DNA from: Fundicoccus culcitae
Lineage (GTDB): Bacteria > Bacillota > Bacilli > Lactobacillales > Aerococcaceae
Length of the DNA stretch: 64,000 nucleotides
NCBI RefSeq assembly: GCF_024661895.1
Contig: NZ_CP102453.1
Span: forward strand, 992,001-1,056,000
Direction: 5' to 3'
Shown piece after piece: positions 26,789 to 35,376 of the stretch (position 1 is its first letter; the number at the start of each line of letters is the position of its first letter). The notes beneath the pieces are model-generated. The model was not told where the DNA came from, did not search any database, and saw only the letters and a list, made by a program, of their open reading frames with translations. A program made the position numbers and the translations under genes.

Positions 26789-27475
26789 TTGAAAGAAGCA
26801 TTTAAATTTGTTTTTCCCAAAACAATCCCTATAATGACGGGATATTTATTTTTAGGTATTGCATATGGTTTTCTCATCACATCGCAAGGTTATGATGTTT
26901 GGATTCCGATTGCGATGAGCCTCTTTATTTATGCAGGATCGATGCAATATGCAGCTATTCCTTTATTAGCAGCCCCTTTTGATCCTTTAGGTGCATTTAT
27001 TTTAACTTTAATGGTTAACGCTAGGCATGTTTTTTATGCGATTGCTCTTTTACGGCAATATCATGACATGGGCTGGCAAAAATGGTACAGTATTTTCGCC
27101 TTAAGCGATGAAACTTTTTCCTTGAATATATCGATGGAAATTCCTGAAGATATTAATCCTTCATGGGCTTATTTTCATGTGTCTTGGCTCGATCATTTCT
27201 ACTGGGTGGCTGCGACGGCCTTAGGTGCTTTACTGGGTAGTTTCTTGACTTTTGATACGACTGGTATTGAATTTGTTTTAACCGCCCTCTTTTTAAGTAT
27301 TTTTGTGGAGCGTTGGCTCAATACAAACGATCACCGTGCCGCAATGGTTGGGGTCGTTGCTCCCGTGATTTGCTTAATCATTTTTGGACCGGCTAATTTC
27401 ATGATTCCAGCTATGTTTTTGATTTTACTTATTTTCGCGATTGAATACTATCAAAAGGAGCGTCGCCATGACTAA
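26789..27475 (+). CDS. azlC: AzlC-family branched-chain amino acid exporter subunit
   Basis: 228 residues, multi-spanning. The family start (M)KEAFKFVFPKTIPIMTGYLF and the segment YAGSMQYAAIPLL are typical of AzlC/YgaZ. With AzlD it exports branched-chain amino acids or toxic analogues. The TTG at 26789 is chosen because AAAGGTGG precedes it at 8 bases, it matches the usual family N-terminus, and the promoter lies just upstream. An AATAAATATC copy is within the third hydrophobic codon group (about 26840). Confidence 0.85.
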   Translation: MKEAFKFVFPKTIPIMTGYLFLGIAYGFLITSQGYDVWIPIAMSLFIYAGSMQYAAIPLLAAPFDPLGAFILTLMVNARHVFYAIALLRQYHDMGWQKWYSIFALSDETFSLNISMEIPEDINPSWAYFHVSWLDHFYWVAATALGALLGSFLTFDTTGIEFVLTALFLSIFVERWLNTNDHRAAMVGVVAPVICLIIFGPANFMIPAMFLILLIFAIEYYQKERRHD

Positions 27476-27797
27476 TACCGAAATTATTATAACCATCATT
27501 GTCATAGCGGCTGGAACTATTTTAACGCGTTTCATAGCTTTTATCATTTTTCCACCCCACAAAACGCCGCCAAAATTCGTTCAATACCTCAGCAAAACCC
27601 TACCCGCAGCGGTCATCGGCTTATTAGTTGTCTACGCTTTTAAAGACACACAACTATTCGCCTATCCCTATGCGCTACCCGAAATCATCGCATCCATCGT
27701 CTTAGTCATCATCCACGTCTGGAAACGCAACACCATGCTAACCATTGCCATTTCAACTTTATTGTACATGTTTTTAGTTCAGATCGTCTTTGTTTAA
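27468..27797 (+). CDS. azlD: AzlD-family branched-chain amino acid exporter subunit
   Basis: 109 residues with about four transmembrane helices. It has the AzlD-type N-terminus (AGTILTRFIAFIIF) and conserved TLPAAVIGLLVVYA. It overlaps azlC by 8 bases and has an AAAAGGAGCG site. It is the small partner of AzlC. Confidence 0.85.
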   Translation: MTNTEIIITIIVIAAGTILTRFIAFIIFPPHKTPPKFVQYLSKTLPAAVIGLLVVYAFKDTQLFAYPYALPEIIASIVLVIIHVWKRNTMLTIAISTLLYMFLVQIVFV

Positions 27798-27825
27798 CAA
27801 TCCTCACGGATTGTTTTTTTATTTA
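27797..27825 (+). terminator. azlCD terminator
   Basis: AACAATCC-TCAC-GGATTGTT followed by a T run. Confidence 0.9.
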
Positions 27826-27842
27826 TTATTTTTATAAAACCC

Positions 27843-27912
27843 CTTCGAATAAATACCCCTGATGAAAGCTTGGTGCATCTGATTTATGGAGATATTTATT
27901 TGAAAGGGTTTT
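27843..27912. repeat. Inverted pair of the AATAAATA(T/C)C decamer
   Basis: CCCTTCGAATAAATACCCC (about 27841-27859) faces GATATTTATTTGAAAGGG followed by TTTTG (27888-27910). The arms extend beyond the decamer, making a stem of about 17 bases with a T run, so the pair can act as a second terminator. The rest of the gap to 28050 has a likely extended -10 (TGATATAAT, 27970-27978) for the next gene. Confidence 0.6.
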
Positions 27913-28049
27913 GTATAATGATGTTTAATTGCTTTTTCAAGGCGTATTATTAGTAAATTTAATTACATTTGATATAATGATATTATGAGATAAAAGAAAT
28001 TATATGTTTCTTTTAGTTCAAATTAATTATATTTCTAGGAGAGATAACC

Positions 28050-29033
28050 ATGAAAAAATCATTGAAAAAATTATTGACGATTGGTACAAGCGCTATGTTA
28101 ATGACGTCTTTAACCGCCGGTCAATTGGTTTTAGCTCAAGAAGAAAGTGCTACTGAAGAAACCTCTGAAATGGTCGAAGAAACTGCCCAGAGCGAGGATG
28201 TTGAAACTAGCTCTGAAGACGTTGAAGATGTTGATGACGAAGCGATGACTACGGATGCTAGCGAACGTCAAACCGCTTACGAAACAGCTTTAAATCATTT
28301 CCGTGAAACATATCCCGATGCACAAATTAGCCGTATTCATATTTCAGAAATAAGTGAAGACTTGTGGGAACAAATCACTGATTTCTTTAGTGGAGACAAT
28401 AACGACGATCAGGCTACTGAAACAACCGAGGTCGTTGACAATGCTGAAGTTGAAACAGAGGTCATTGAAGAATCTGTACCCGCTGATGATACCGTGGCTG
28501 ATGATACCGTAGCTGACGACGAAGAAGTTCACTACGAAATCCGTATCTTTGCATTGGATGCAACGACTGAATATGAAGTGGCTTATTATGAAACGGGCGA
28601 ATTAATCCAAGGTGACATCAACGAGTTAGATCCTGACGAAGCTTCAGAACGTTTGACCAATGAAACCTTCAATATCGATGACACGATTCCATTTGACGAA
28701 GTTGAAACTGCCGCATTAGACCATGTTGGCTATGGCGAAACGATTGAATGGGATTTAGTTTACGACACCAACCAACACGCTAATCCTTATTGGATTGTAC
28801 AGGTTGAAGAAGTATCAGATGAAATGTTTGGTAACCGCAATGCGGAAGTTTGGATTGACGCAACTACCGGTGAAGTCTTTGCTGCTTCTGGCGATGACGT
28901 GGTAGACCCTTCAACACCTGTTGAAGAATCCTTCGAAGAAGCTGTTGACCCAGTGACTGAAGAAGACGTCATTGAAACGGTTGAAGACCCTGCTATGGAC
29001 ACCGTCGATAGCGTTGAAGAAGACGTTGAATAA
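28050..29033 (+). CDS. Acidic secreted PepSY-domain protein
   Basis: 327 residues. Signal peptide 1-29 (ending VLAQ). Extremely acidic low-complexity linkers (runs of E, D, T, S, V; a tandem ADDTV repeat near 150-160) separate two PepSY-like modules, one near 70-185 (interrupted by the linker) and one near 215-285 ending AEVWIDATTGEVFAAS. PepSY modules are thought to inhibit or chaperone exported proteases or redox proteins. No cysteine or LPxTG anchor is visible. It has its own promoter region and terminator. Confidence 0.7.
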   Translation: MKKSLKKLLTIGTSAMLMTSLTAGQLVLAQEESATEETSEMVEETAQSEDVETSSEDVEDVDDEAMTTDASERQTAYETALNHFRETYPDAQISRIHISEISEDLWEQITDFFSGDNNDDQATETTEVVDNAEVETEVIEESVPADDTVADDTVADDEEVHYEIRIFALDATTEYEVAYYETGELIQGDINELDPDEASERLTNETFNIDDTIPFDEVETAALDHVGYGETIEWDLVYDTNQHANPYWIVQVEEVSDEMFGNRNAEVWIDATTGEVFAASGDDVVDPSTPVEESFEEAVDPVTEEDVIETVEDPAMDTVDSVEEDVE

Positions 29034-29060
29034 GGTTAACCCCATAATAAATATCTTAAT

Positions 29061-29093
29061 TCATCCAGTTGCGCTTGCAGCTGGATTTTTTCT
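29061..29093 (+). terminator. Terminator after the PepSY gene
   Basis: ATCCAGTTGC-GCTT-GCAGCTGGAT followed by TTTTTT; an AATAAATATC copy lies just before it (29046). Confidence 0.85.
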
Positions 29094-29169
29094 TTATCTC
29101 AGTCTCTTGACGGATGAATTTATTTGAAAGATTTGTTAGAATTAATCTAATTATGAAAGGAGTGATCAA

Positions 29170-30144
29170 ATGAATAATTGGTGGAAAGATTTGCGGCGCA
29201 TACTCCTTTGGGTAAGTATAATTTTCGGAATTATTTTCACGATATTTATTATTAATCAGTTTATTACGCTCTATCAATTTTTAGCAGCTATAAATTCTGT
29301 GTTCGCAATCATTACCGTAAGTGCTTTATTAATAGCCATCACGGTGATAGCTTACAAACTAGGACGCGTCCTGTTCAGCAAACCATTGGTGATTGAATTA
29401 GCCGATAATGCTTCTAATGAAGAATATCAAGAGTATATTAAACTATTAACTGAACAATTAAAAACTAACCCCTTATTAGCCGAAATTGAATTCAAGGCTG
29501 ATGATCCACACTTAGAAGAAAAAATTGAAGAAAGTTTTACGCTATTAAACGAAAAATCCCTACCTTTAATAAAAGAAAATGCTAACGCTATTTTTCTAAG
29601 TACGGCTATCTCACAAAATGGATCACTCGATAGTTTTATGGTGATTTTTTCGAATATTCGAATGATTTGGCAATTAGCCAATATTTATGGCACCCGCCCT
29701 TCTCTGGCTAGCTTAATTAAATTATACGCCCAAGTCGGTAGTATCATGTTAATGGCTCGGACTATGGAAGATTCCGACCTGATTGAAACACAAATGGAAC
29801 CTCTTATCGCTTCAATTCTTGGCGAAAGTATCGCTTCAGCAATCCCAGGTATGGTGCCTATAGCCAACTTAGTCGTAAGTTCAATGATGGAAGGTTCAGT
29901 CAATGCCTTTTTGACTTTGCGCGTTGGGTTAGTCACACAAAATTATTTAAGCAGTTACCATCGCTTAAACCAACAAACGCTCAAACGCAGCACTTCCATG
30001 TTAGCCCTCAGCTACATGGGTTCCATCATTCGTACGAACAGTAAAACCGTTCTAAAAACCGTCGGCAATGCCGCTAAGAAAGCAGGGGTTGGCACGGCTA
30101 AACGATGGTTTGGTTTTGAAAGCAAAGGAAAAGACGCAGTTTAA
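29170..30144 (+). CDS. DUF697/YcjF-like membrane protein
   Basis: 324 residues. Two transmembrane helices near the N-terminus (about 9-32 and 37-60), a charged helical region, then a DUF697-type segment (SNIRMIWQLANIYGTRPSLA, ALIKLYAQVG-like) and further amphipathic helices with Gly/Ala-rich segments. The function of the family is unknown. It is a single gene; the first CGCGTATAG hairpin repeat starts right after its stop codon. An AATAAATATC copy lies in the first transmembrane segment. Confidence 0.65.
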   Translation: MNNWWKDLRRILLWVSIIFGIIFTIFIINQFITLYQFLAAINSVFAIITVSALLIAITVIAYKLGRVLFSKPLVIELADNASNEEYQEYIKLLTEQLKTNPLLAEIEFKADDPHLEEKIEESFTLLNEKSLPLIKENANAIFLSTAISQNGSLDSFMVIFSNIRMIWQLANIYGTRPSLASLIKLYAQVGSIMLMARTMEDSDLIETQMEPLIASILGESIASAIPGMVPIANLVVSSMMEGSVNAFLTLRVGLVTQNYLSSYHRLNQQTLKRSTSMLALSYMGSIIRTNSKTVLKTVGNAAKKAGVGTAKRWFGFESKGKDAV

Positions 30145-30145
30145 C

Positions 30146-30230
30146 AAACGCGTATAGGGAAAACGAATTACGCTATATGCGTTTGGGAAACGCGTATAGG
30201 GAAAGTGGATTACGCTATATGCGTTTGGCA
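30146..30230. repeat. Hairpin repeat, AAACGCG family
   Basis: AAACGCGTATAG...CTATATGCGTTT occurs at 30146 and 30188 (period 42), immediately after the DUF697 stop codon. Confidence 0.8.
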
Positions 30231-30287
30231 AATATATATTAGAAACTGCGAACACGCCGGCCTTAGCTTAAGTGGGGGGTGCTGGCA

Positions 30288-30332
30288 AAAGCATTTGCCG
30301 GTACTCATCAGATATTGTGTACCGGCAAATTT
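30288..30332. repeat. Single TGCCGGTAC hairpin
   Basis: TGCCGGTAC and GTACCGGCA form a perfect 9-base stem around an ATCAGATATT-containing loop. Confidence 0.75.
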
Positions 30333-30391
30333 TGAAAAAAAGTCGAAATTGGGCGGCAACTGTTGAGGCGATAATCGTTCAACTTTCGAAA

Positions 30392-30552
30392 GCCCGCCAA
30401 ACTAGTCCTCATTTGGCGGGCAAATCTCAACCCCCCGCCAAACCAGCCTCCATTTGGCGGGCAAATCTCAACCCCCCGCCAAACCAGCCTCCATTTGGCG
30501 GGCACAACCCAAGAGCCCGCCAAATCAACTTCCATTTGGCGGGCTCTTGCAT
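30392..30552. repeat. 41-bp palindromic repeat array, GCCCGCCAAA family
   Basis: Four units with GCCAAA at 30396, 30437, 30478 and 30519 (period exactly 41). Stem halves are GCCCGCCAAA and TTTGGCGGGC. The last unit has a 13-14-base perfect stem (GAGCCCGCCAAAT) 35 bases after the thiolase stop codon and probably serves as that operon's terminator. Confidence 0.9.
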
Positions 30553-30585
30553 ATTTAATACTTATTTACTTCTAACTACTAACTA

Positions 30586-31797
30586 CTAAACTTTCTCAAC
30601 CACCATACTAATTCCCATGCCGCCACCGATACACAAGGAGGCTAAGCCATATTGGGCTTCTGGTTGACGTAACATTTCGTGGATTAAAGTGGCGGAAACA
30701 CGGGCACCGGAGGCTCCGATTGGGTGCCCGATAGCGACAGCGCCACCGTTGAGATTTATTTTTTTAGATAGTTCTTCTTCAGGCACATCTAAATCGTCAC
30801 TTAATTGCTTAATGACGGCTAATGATTGTGCAGCAAAGGCTTCATTCAGTTCAACTACAGCCATTTGATCCATTGATAAGCCGGTTTTCTTTAAAACAGA
30901 ATGGATAGCATTGACTGGACCAATCCCCATAATACTTGGGTCGACGCCACTTTGGCCGAAACCAAGGACTTCTACTAAAGGTGTCAATTGATGTTGTTGC
31001 ACAAAGCTTTCTGAAACAACGAAAGCAAAAGCAGCACCATCATTTAAACCAGAAGCATTCCCAGCGGTTACCGAGCCTTCAAGATCGAAAGCTGGGCGAA
31101 GTTGACCAAGTTTTTCCAAAGTAGTCGTCTGGTTAATGTACTCATCTTCCTCAAAAACAAATTCGCCTTTGCGGGTTTTAACGACAACGGGAATAATTTC
31201 ATCTTTGAACTTGCCATCTGCTTGAGCAGCGCGGGCTTTCTCTTGTGAGTTCATGGCAAACGCATCTTGCGCTTCGCGGCTAAGGTGATATTTATTAGCG
31301 AGGTTTTCGGCGGTTACGCCCATATGGATGTTTTCAAAGGCATCGGTTAAACCGTCGCGCAATAAGGTGTCATCCATCGTGAAAGCACCCATCTTGTGAC
31401 CTTTACGCAAGTTGTTAGCCGCTACGAATTTAGCTTGTGACATTGACTCAACGCCGCCGGCAATAATACAATCTGCTTCACCAGCTTTAATGTGGGTATA
31501 AGCTTCATAAATTGACTTCATGCCACTTCCACAGAGCATATTCACAGCATAGGCAGGAATTTCGTTGGAAACACCTGAATTGACTGAAATTTGGCGAGCC
31601 ACATTTTGACCATGACCAGCACTTAGAACGTTCCCAATGATGACTTCTTTAACATTATCTTTTACAACTGGATGTTGCTCTAACATCGATGTTAATAATT
31701 GGGTGCCGAGTTCAACAGGCGTTAAATCTGAGATTGAACCTAGGAAACTGCCTACAGCCGTCCGGTTAATAGCTAATAGATAAACTTTTTCTGTCAT
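30586..31797 (-). CDS. Acetyl-CoA acetyltransferase (thiolase)
   Basis: 403 residues. The acylation cysteine is in [11 protein letters not shown] (about Cys89), the C-terminal catalytic motifs are [17 protein letters not shown] and LCIGGGMG (Cys about 390), and the family signature [10 protein letters not shown] is present. It condenses or, in catabolism, thiolytically cleaves acetoacetyl-CoA to two acetyl-CoA. It is the last gene of the 12-gene minus-strand run and its start overlaps the dehydrogenase stop. The context favours the degradative direction (inference). Confidence 0.9.
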   Translation of the reverse strand: MTEKVYLLAINRTAVGSFLGSISDLTPVELGTQLLTSMLEQHPVVKDNVKEVIIGNVLSAGHGQNVARQISVNSGVSNEIPAYAVNMLCGSGMKSIYEAYTHIKAGEADCIIAGGVESMSQAKFVAANNLRKGHKMGAFTMDDTLLRDGLTDAFENIHMGVTAENLANKYHLSREAQDAFAMNSQEKARAAQADGKFKDEIIPVVVKTRKGEFVFEEDEYINQTTTLEKLGQLRPAFDLEGSVTAGNASGLNDGAAFAFVVSESFVQQHQLTPLVEVLGFGQSGVDPSIMGIGPVNAIHSVLKKTGLSMDQMAVVELNEAFAAQSLAVIKQLSDDLDVPEEELSKKINLNGGAVAIGHPIGASGARVSATLIHEMLRQPEAQYGLASLCIGGGMGISMVVEKV

Positions 31798-32513
31798 TAT
31801 AGACGCATGCCCCCATTGACACCTAACACTTGACCGTTGACATAAGAAGCTTCGTCACTGGCTAAGAATAAAGCGGCATTAGCAATTTCAATCGGTTCAC
31901 CTAAACGTTTCATTGGATTAGTATCTTTCATCGATTGAATAATTTTTTCTGGAACGGTATCTAAAATAGATGTATTAATATAACCTGGTGCGATACAGTT
32001 GGTTCTAACTTGTGCCCCTTTACGTGTAAATTCTTTAGCCCAAGTGTAAGTTAAGCCAATCACGCCCGCTTTAGTTGCTGCATAATTGGATTGTCCGATA
32101 TTCCCATATTCGCCTACAACAGAAGAAATATTGATGACTGAACCTGTACCTTGTTCAATCATATGTGGACTCACAGCACGTGTCACATTGAATACACCTT
32201 TCAAGTTAACGTTGATAACACGATCCCATTGATCATCAGTCATTTTGTTCAATAAAGCATCCGCTGTAATACCAGCGTTATTAACCAAAATATCAATTTT
32301 TCCGTATTTTTCAAAAACCTCCGCAATAACAGCGTTCACTTTTTCTGAATCTGTTACATTTAACTCAAAAAAATCAACATCTGCTTCTGTGGGTGCCTTT
32401 AGGTCTAGCGAAACAACTTTTGCGCCTTCTTCTTTAAAACGCTTCGCCATTTCAGCTCCTAATCCTTGACTTCCTCCAGTGATTAATGCAACTTTATCTT
32501 TTAAACGATCCAT
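31797..32513 (-). CDS. Short-chain dehydrogenase, FabG/PhaB-like
   Basis: 238 residues of a classical SDR. TGGSQGLGAEMAKRF binds the nucleotide, followed by NNAG and a catalytic Ser-Tyr-Lys in ISSVVGEYGNIGQSNYAATK, then PGYINT. It interconverts 3-oxoacyl and 3-hydroxyacyl thioesters (ACP or CoA). Next to a thiolase, acetoacetyl-CoA/3-hydroxybutyryl-CoA is the likely substrate pair. It is the penultimate gene of the operon. Confidence 0.85.
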   Translation of the reverse strand: MDRLKDKVALITGGSQGLGAEMAKRFKEEGAKVVSLDLKAPTEADVDFFELNVTDSEKVNAVIAEVFEKYGKIDILVNNAGITADALLNKMTDDQWDRVINVNLKGVFNVTRAVSPHMIEQGTGSVINISSVVGEYGNIGQSNYAATKAGVIGLTYTWAKEFTRKGAQVRTNCIAPGYINTSILDTVPEKIIQSMKDTNPMKRLGEPIEIANAALFLASDEASYVNGQVLGVNGGMRL

Positions 32514-32515
32514 CT

Positions 32516-33127
32516 TTAACTCCCTTTCTCGTTCGGTTTAGTAAATATCCCATTTTCTAATACGTTCATAAATTCATCGGCTACTTCATTAATGTCTTCA
32601 TCATTTTGCATCATCCCATAACGGATACCTAAAAAGGTATGTGCCCCGATTAGGATATAGGCTAATACTTCTGGATTTTCAGTCGTCACTTCACCTTGCT
32701 CACCGGCACGTTGAATTTGACGAATATAACTAGCCGCAAAATCACGATAATAGTTAAAGAAAATCTCTTTATCAATATAAATTGATTCCCATAAGATATT
32801 ATACATATCGGGATTTTCACGAACTAATTCAATAAAAGTAATTAAACCTTGGCGTTCGGCTTCCCGCCGATTCGATGTTTTACCTGTACGAGCTTTTATC
32901 TTCGAACGAATTTCCAAGCCATATTGTTCAACGATATATTTATATAATGAATATTTGTCTTGAAAATATAGGTAAAAAGCACCGACACTCGTGTTAGCCG
33001 TATTGGTTATATCTTTAATTTTTGTTTTATTATATCCATTTTTATAAAAATGAAAACGCGCAGACGCAACTAAATCATCCACTGTTTTCCTACCTTTATC
33101 GGTCAAAGGTTGATTAATTAAATCCAT
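32516..33127 (-). CDS. TetR-family transcriptional regulator
   Basis: 203 residues. An N-terminal TetR helix-turn-helix (ARFHFYKNGYNKTKIKDITN then TSVGAFYLYFQDKYSLYKYI, about 22-65) is followed by a helical ligand-binding domain. It probably senses an acyl-CoA or the imported substrate and controls the surrounding operon. It starts 66 bases after the hydrolase gene ends, so it may also have a promoter of its own. It ends 2 bases before the dehydrogenase start. Confidence 0.85.
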   Translation of the reverse strand: MDLINQPLTDKGRKTVDDLVASARFHFYKNGYNKTKIKDITNTANTSVGAFYLYFQDKYSLYKYIVEQYGLEIRSKIKARTGKTSNRREAERQGLITFIELVRENPDMYNILWESIYIDKEIFFNYYRDFAASYIRQIQRAGEQGEVTTENPEVLAYILIGAHTFLGIRYGMMQNDEDINEVADEFMNVLENGIFTKPNEKGS

Positions 33128-33193
33128 GATGTCATACTCCCTAATTTATTTTACTTCTATTATAGGTAATTCTGGTCATGGAAACAAACCTAA

Positions 33194-34003
33194 TTATACG
33201 ATTGATAATGGCGCTGGTGTCTCAAGAAAACCAATGAGAGCCCCTAAAAATTCCTGAGGTTTTTCATACATTGAGGCATGTCCACACGATTGAATCACTG
33301 AAAACTGTGCATTTTCGATGGCTTCATAGAGTTCTCTTTGTTGATCAAGCGGGGTAATCAAATCATGACTAGCTCCCAGTATATAAGTAGGTTGAGTGAT
33401 TTTGTGTAACTCACTCCGACTATCATAGGATTCAGCACTCGTAATCAAGCGTTTCATTCGCTCTAAATAGCCCGGTTGACTAAATACTCCTAGTAACAAT
33501 TCTTGACGTTTCTTAAACCAAGCTTGATTATTATTATAAAACGCAGGTGAATAAATAATCGGAATGGTTGATAAATAGAAGTTTAACGGACTTTGCATCG
33601 CTTCAATCCATGAACGTCCAATATCTTTTAACCAATCATTCGTATTCGGACAAGCATTTGATAAAAATAATTTGTTTACATAGCTACCATATTTTACCGT
33701 AAATTGAATAGCTACTTCACTACCATAAGAGATGCCCATGATATTGACGGTTTCCAACGTCAGAAAATCTAAAAAGGCTTTAATTAATTCAACTTGATCG
33801 GCTTGCGTGTAATCGTCAGTAGCCGCTGCAGATTGACCTTGATCTAACATATCCACTAAAATCAATTGATACCGTTCACTTAAAGTCTCCACCATAAAGG
33901 TCCAACTATTCGTTGTCATCATGAGACCATTAAGCACCAAAAGCGGTGTCCCTTCACCATGAACCTCATAATAAATATCCTGCCCACGGAAATTAAACAG
34001 CAT
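33194..34003 (-). CDS. Alpha/beta hydrolase of the acyl-CoA operon (second)
   Basis: 269-272 residues. It has LNGLMMTTNSW (oxyanion loop), nucleophile GISYGSE (Ser about 96), acid region GASHDLITP and catalytic His in SCGHASM. It resembles small esterases/C-C bond hydrolases. It overlaps the CoA-transferase end, with ATG 34003 preferred over GTG 34012 because GGTGA lies just before it. An AATAAATATC copy is in its first codons. The substrate is unknown. Confidence 0.8.
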   Translation of the reverse strand: MLFNFRGQDIYYEVHGEGTPLLVLNGLMMTTNSWTFMVETLSERYQLILVDMLDQGQSAAATDDYTQADQVELIKAFLDFLTLETVNIMGISYGSEVAIQFTVKYGSYVNKLFLSNACPNTNDWLKDIGRSWIEAMQSPLNFYLSTIPIIYSPAFYNNNQAWFKKRQELLLGVFSQPGYLERMKRLITSAESYDSRSELHKITQPTYILGASHDLITPLDQQRELYEAIENAQFSVIQSCGHASMYEKPQEFLGALIGFLETPAPLSIV

Positions 34004-35312
34004 GATGTTCACCGATTAGACCAATGTCAATCGCTTGTTGTAATAATTCATCTCTAAATTTTGGATGAGCGATATTTATTATGGATTTTATCCGTTCAAA
34101 ACTGTTTTTCCCTTTTAAATGCGCAACACCATATTCCGTCACTAAATAATCCACATCGTTACGTTGCAAGGTGACAGCAGCACCTGGTGTTAGTTGTGAG
34201 ACAATTTTACTTGTTTCAACCCGTTCACCCGTAACCGGATCTTTCTTCATGTAAGTGGAGTATAAAGCGATAAACGAACGTCCACCTTTAGAATAGTTAG
34301 CGCCACGAACGGTGTCTACTTGACCCCCTGTACCACTGAATTGACGCGAACCAATCGATTCTGACGCACATTGACCCGTTAAATCCACTTCGAGTGTGGT
34401 ATTAATGGACACTTGATTATCATTTTTAGCAATATTATAAGGATTGTTAACATAATTGCCATCTAAAACCATAACAGCTGGGTTATCATCCACAAAGTCG
34501 TACAGTTCTTGATCTCCCATAATAAATGTTGTGACAATCTTACCTTTTTCTGATTGTTTGTTTTTTCCAGTAATAACCCCGGCTTTAGCTAATTTAGCCA
34601 CCTCAGCTGTTAACATTTCCGTATGTACCCCTAAATCTTTTTTACCATATAAGGATTTGGCTACAGCATTAGGAATGCCACCAATACCTAATTGAATACA
34701 ATCTCCATCATTAATAAAATCGGCAATATATTTTCCAATAATTTCATCTTTTTCTTTTGGTTCAACCACAGGTAATTCAGGAACTTTATGATCGGCTTGA
34801 ATAAAGAAATCAACTTCTGAATAGTGCACTTGAACATCACCAAATGTACGTGGGTAGTTCGGATTCGTTTCTAAGATAACAATATCAGCTGCATCCATCA
34901 TCTTACGTTCGTAAGTATTACCGGTTGATAAAGATACATAACCATGTTTATCAATGGATGAACATGCTCCAATATAAATATCAGGCGTATTGGTTGCTAA
35001 AAAATGTTCTCCCGCCAAATGTAAGTTGTTTGGTATAAACGTCGCATCACCGCGATCATGCATCCCTTGGATGCCACGTGAATAAAACCATGAGGCTAGC
35101 AGAAATTTCCCTGAGTATTCTTCATGCATAAACTCATAATCTACCATCGACAAACAATTTGATATTCTAATTTGATTAATACGATCACTAATGGTATGAA
35201 TCTGTGTTAACATAGCTTGGGCTTCTGAGCAGCCCAAGCCTGTTACCACATGCATACCGTCCTTAATCTTATCCAGTCCTTCTTGAACTGTAATATAATT
35301 AATTTCGGTCAA
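33993..35312 (-). CDS. Acetyl-CoA hydrolase/CoA-transferase (4-hydroxybutyrate/butyrate CoA-transferase-like)
   Basis: About 439 residues. The characteristic segments include QLGIGGIPNAVAKSLYGKKD, LGVHTEML and IGSRQFSGTGGQVD of the Cat1/AbfT class, with the catalytic Glu in the HTEM region or nearby. It moves CoA between acetate and another carboxylate, activating the imported acid. A TTG at 35312 is chosen as start because GGAAGGA precedes it at 8 bases. The longer frame would overlap the binding-protein gene and run through an intercistronic hairpin. Confidence 0.85.
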   Translation of the reverse strand: MTEINYITVQEGLDKIKDGMHVVTGLGCSEAQAMLTQIHTISDRINQIRISNCLSMVDYEFMHEEYSGKFLLASWFYSRGIQGMHDRGDATFIPNNLHLAGEHFLATNTPDIYIGACSSIDKHGYVSLSTGNTYERKMMDAADIVILETNPNYPRTFGDVQVHYSEVDFFIQADHKVPELPVVEPKEKDEIIGKYIADFINDGDCIQLGIGGIPNAVAKSLYGKKDLGVHTEMLTAEVAKLAKAGVITGKNKQSEKGKIVTTFIMGDQELYDFVDDNPAVMVLDGNYVNNPYNIAKNDNQVSINTTLEVDLTGQCASESIGSRQFSGTGGQVDTVRGANYSKGGRSFIALYSTYMKKDPVTGERVETSKIVSQLTPGAAVTLQRNDVDYLVTEYGVAHLKGKNSFERIKSIINIAHPKFRDELLQQAIDIGLIGEHHAV

Positions 35313-35334
35313 TTCTATCGTCCTTCCTCTTTCG

Positions 35335-35374
35335 ACTAAGTAATAGCATCGGCTGTTGCACCGATAGTTATTGG
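35335..35374 (-). promoter_or_regulatory. Intercistronic stem-loop after the LIV-type binding protein
   Basis: On the minus strand AACTATCGG-TGCAACAG-CCGATGCTATT forms a hairpin between the binding-protein gene and the CoA-transferase gene, with no strong T run. Such structures usually stabilise the upstream binding-protein message. Confidence 0.45.
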
Positions 35375-35376
35375 TA

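Noticed and set aside
30308-30589. Frames of 75 and 105 codons in the GCCCGCCAAA array
   Set aside because: Repeat-derived low-complexity translation, no start signals.
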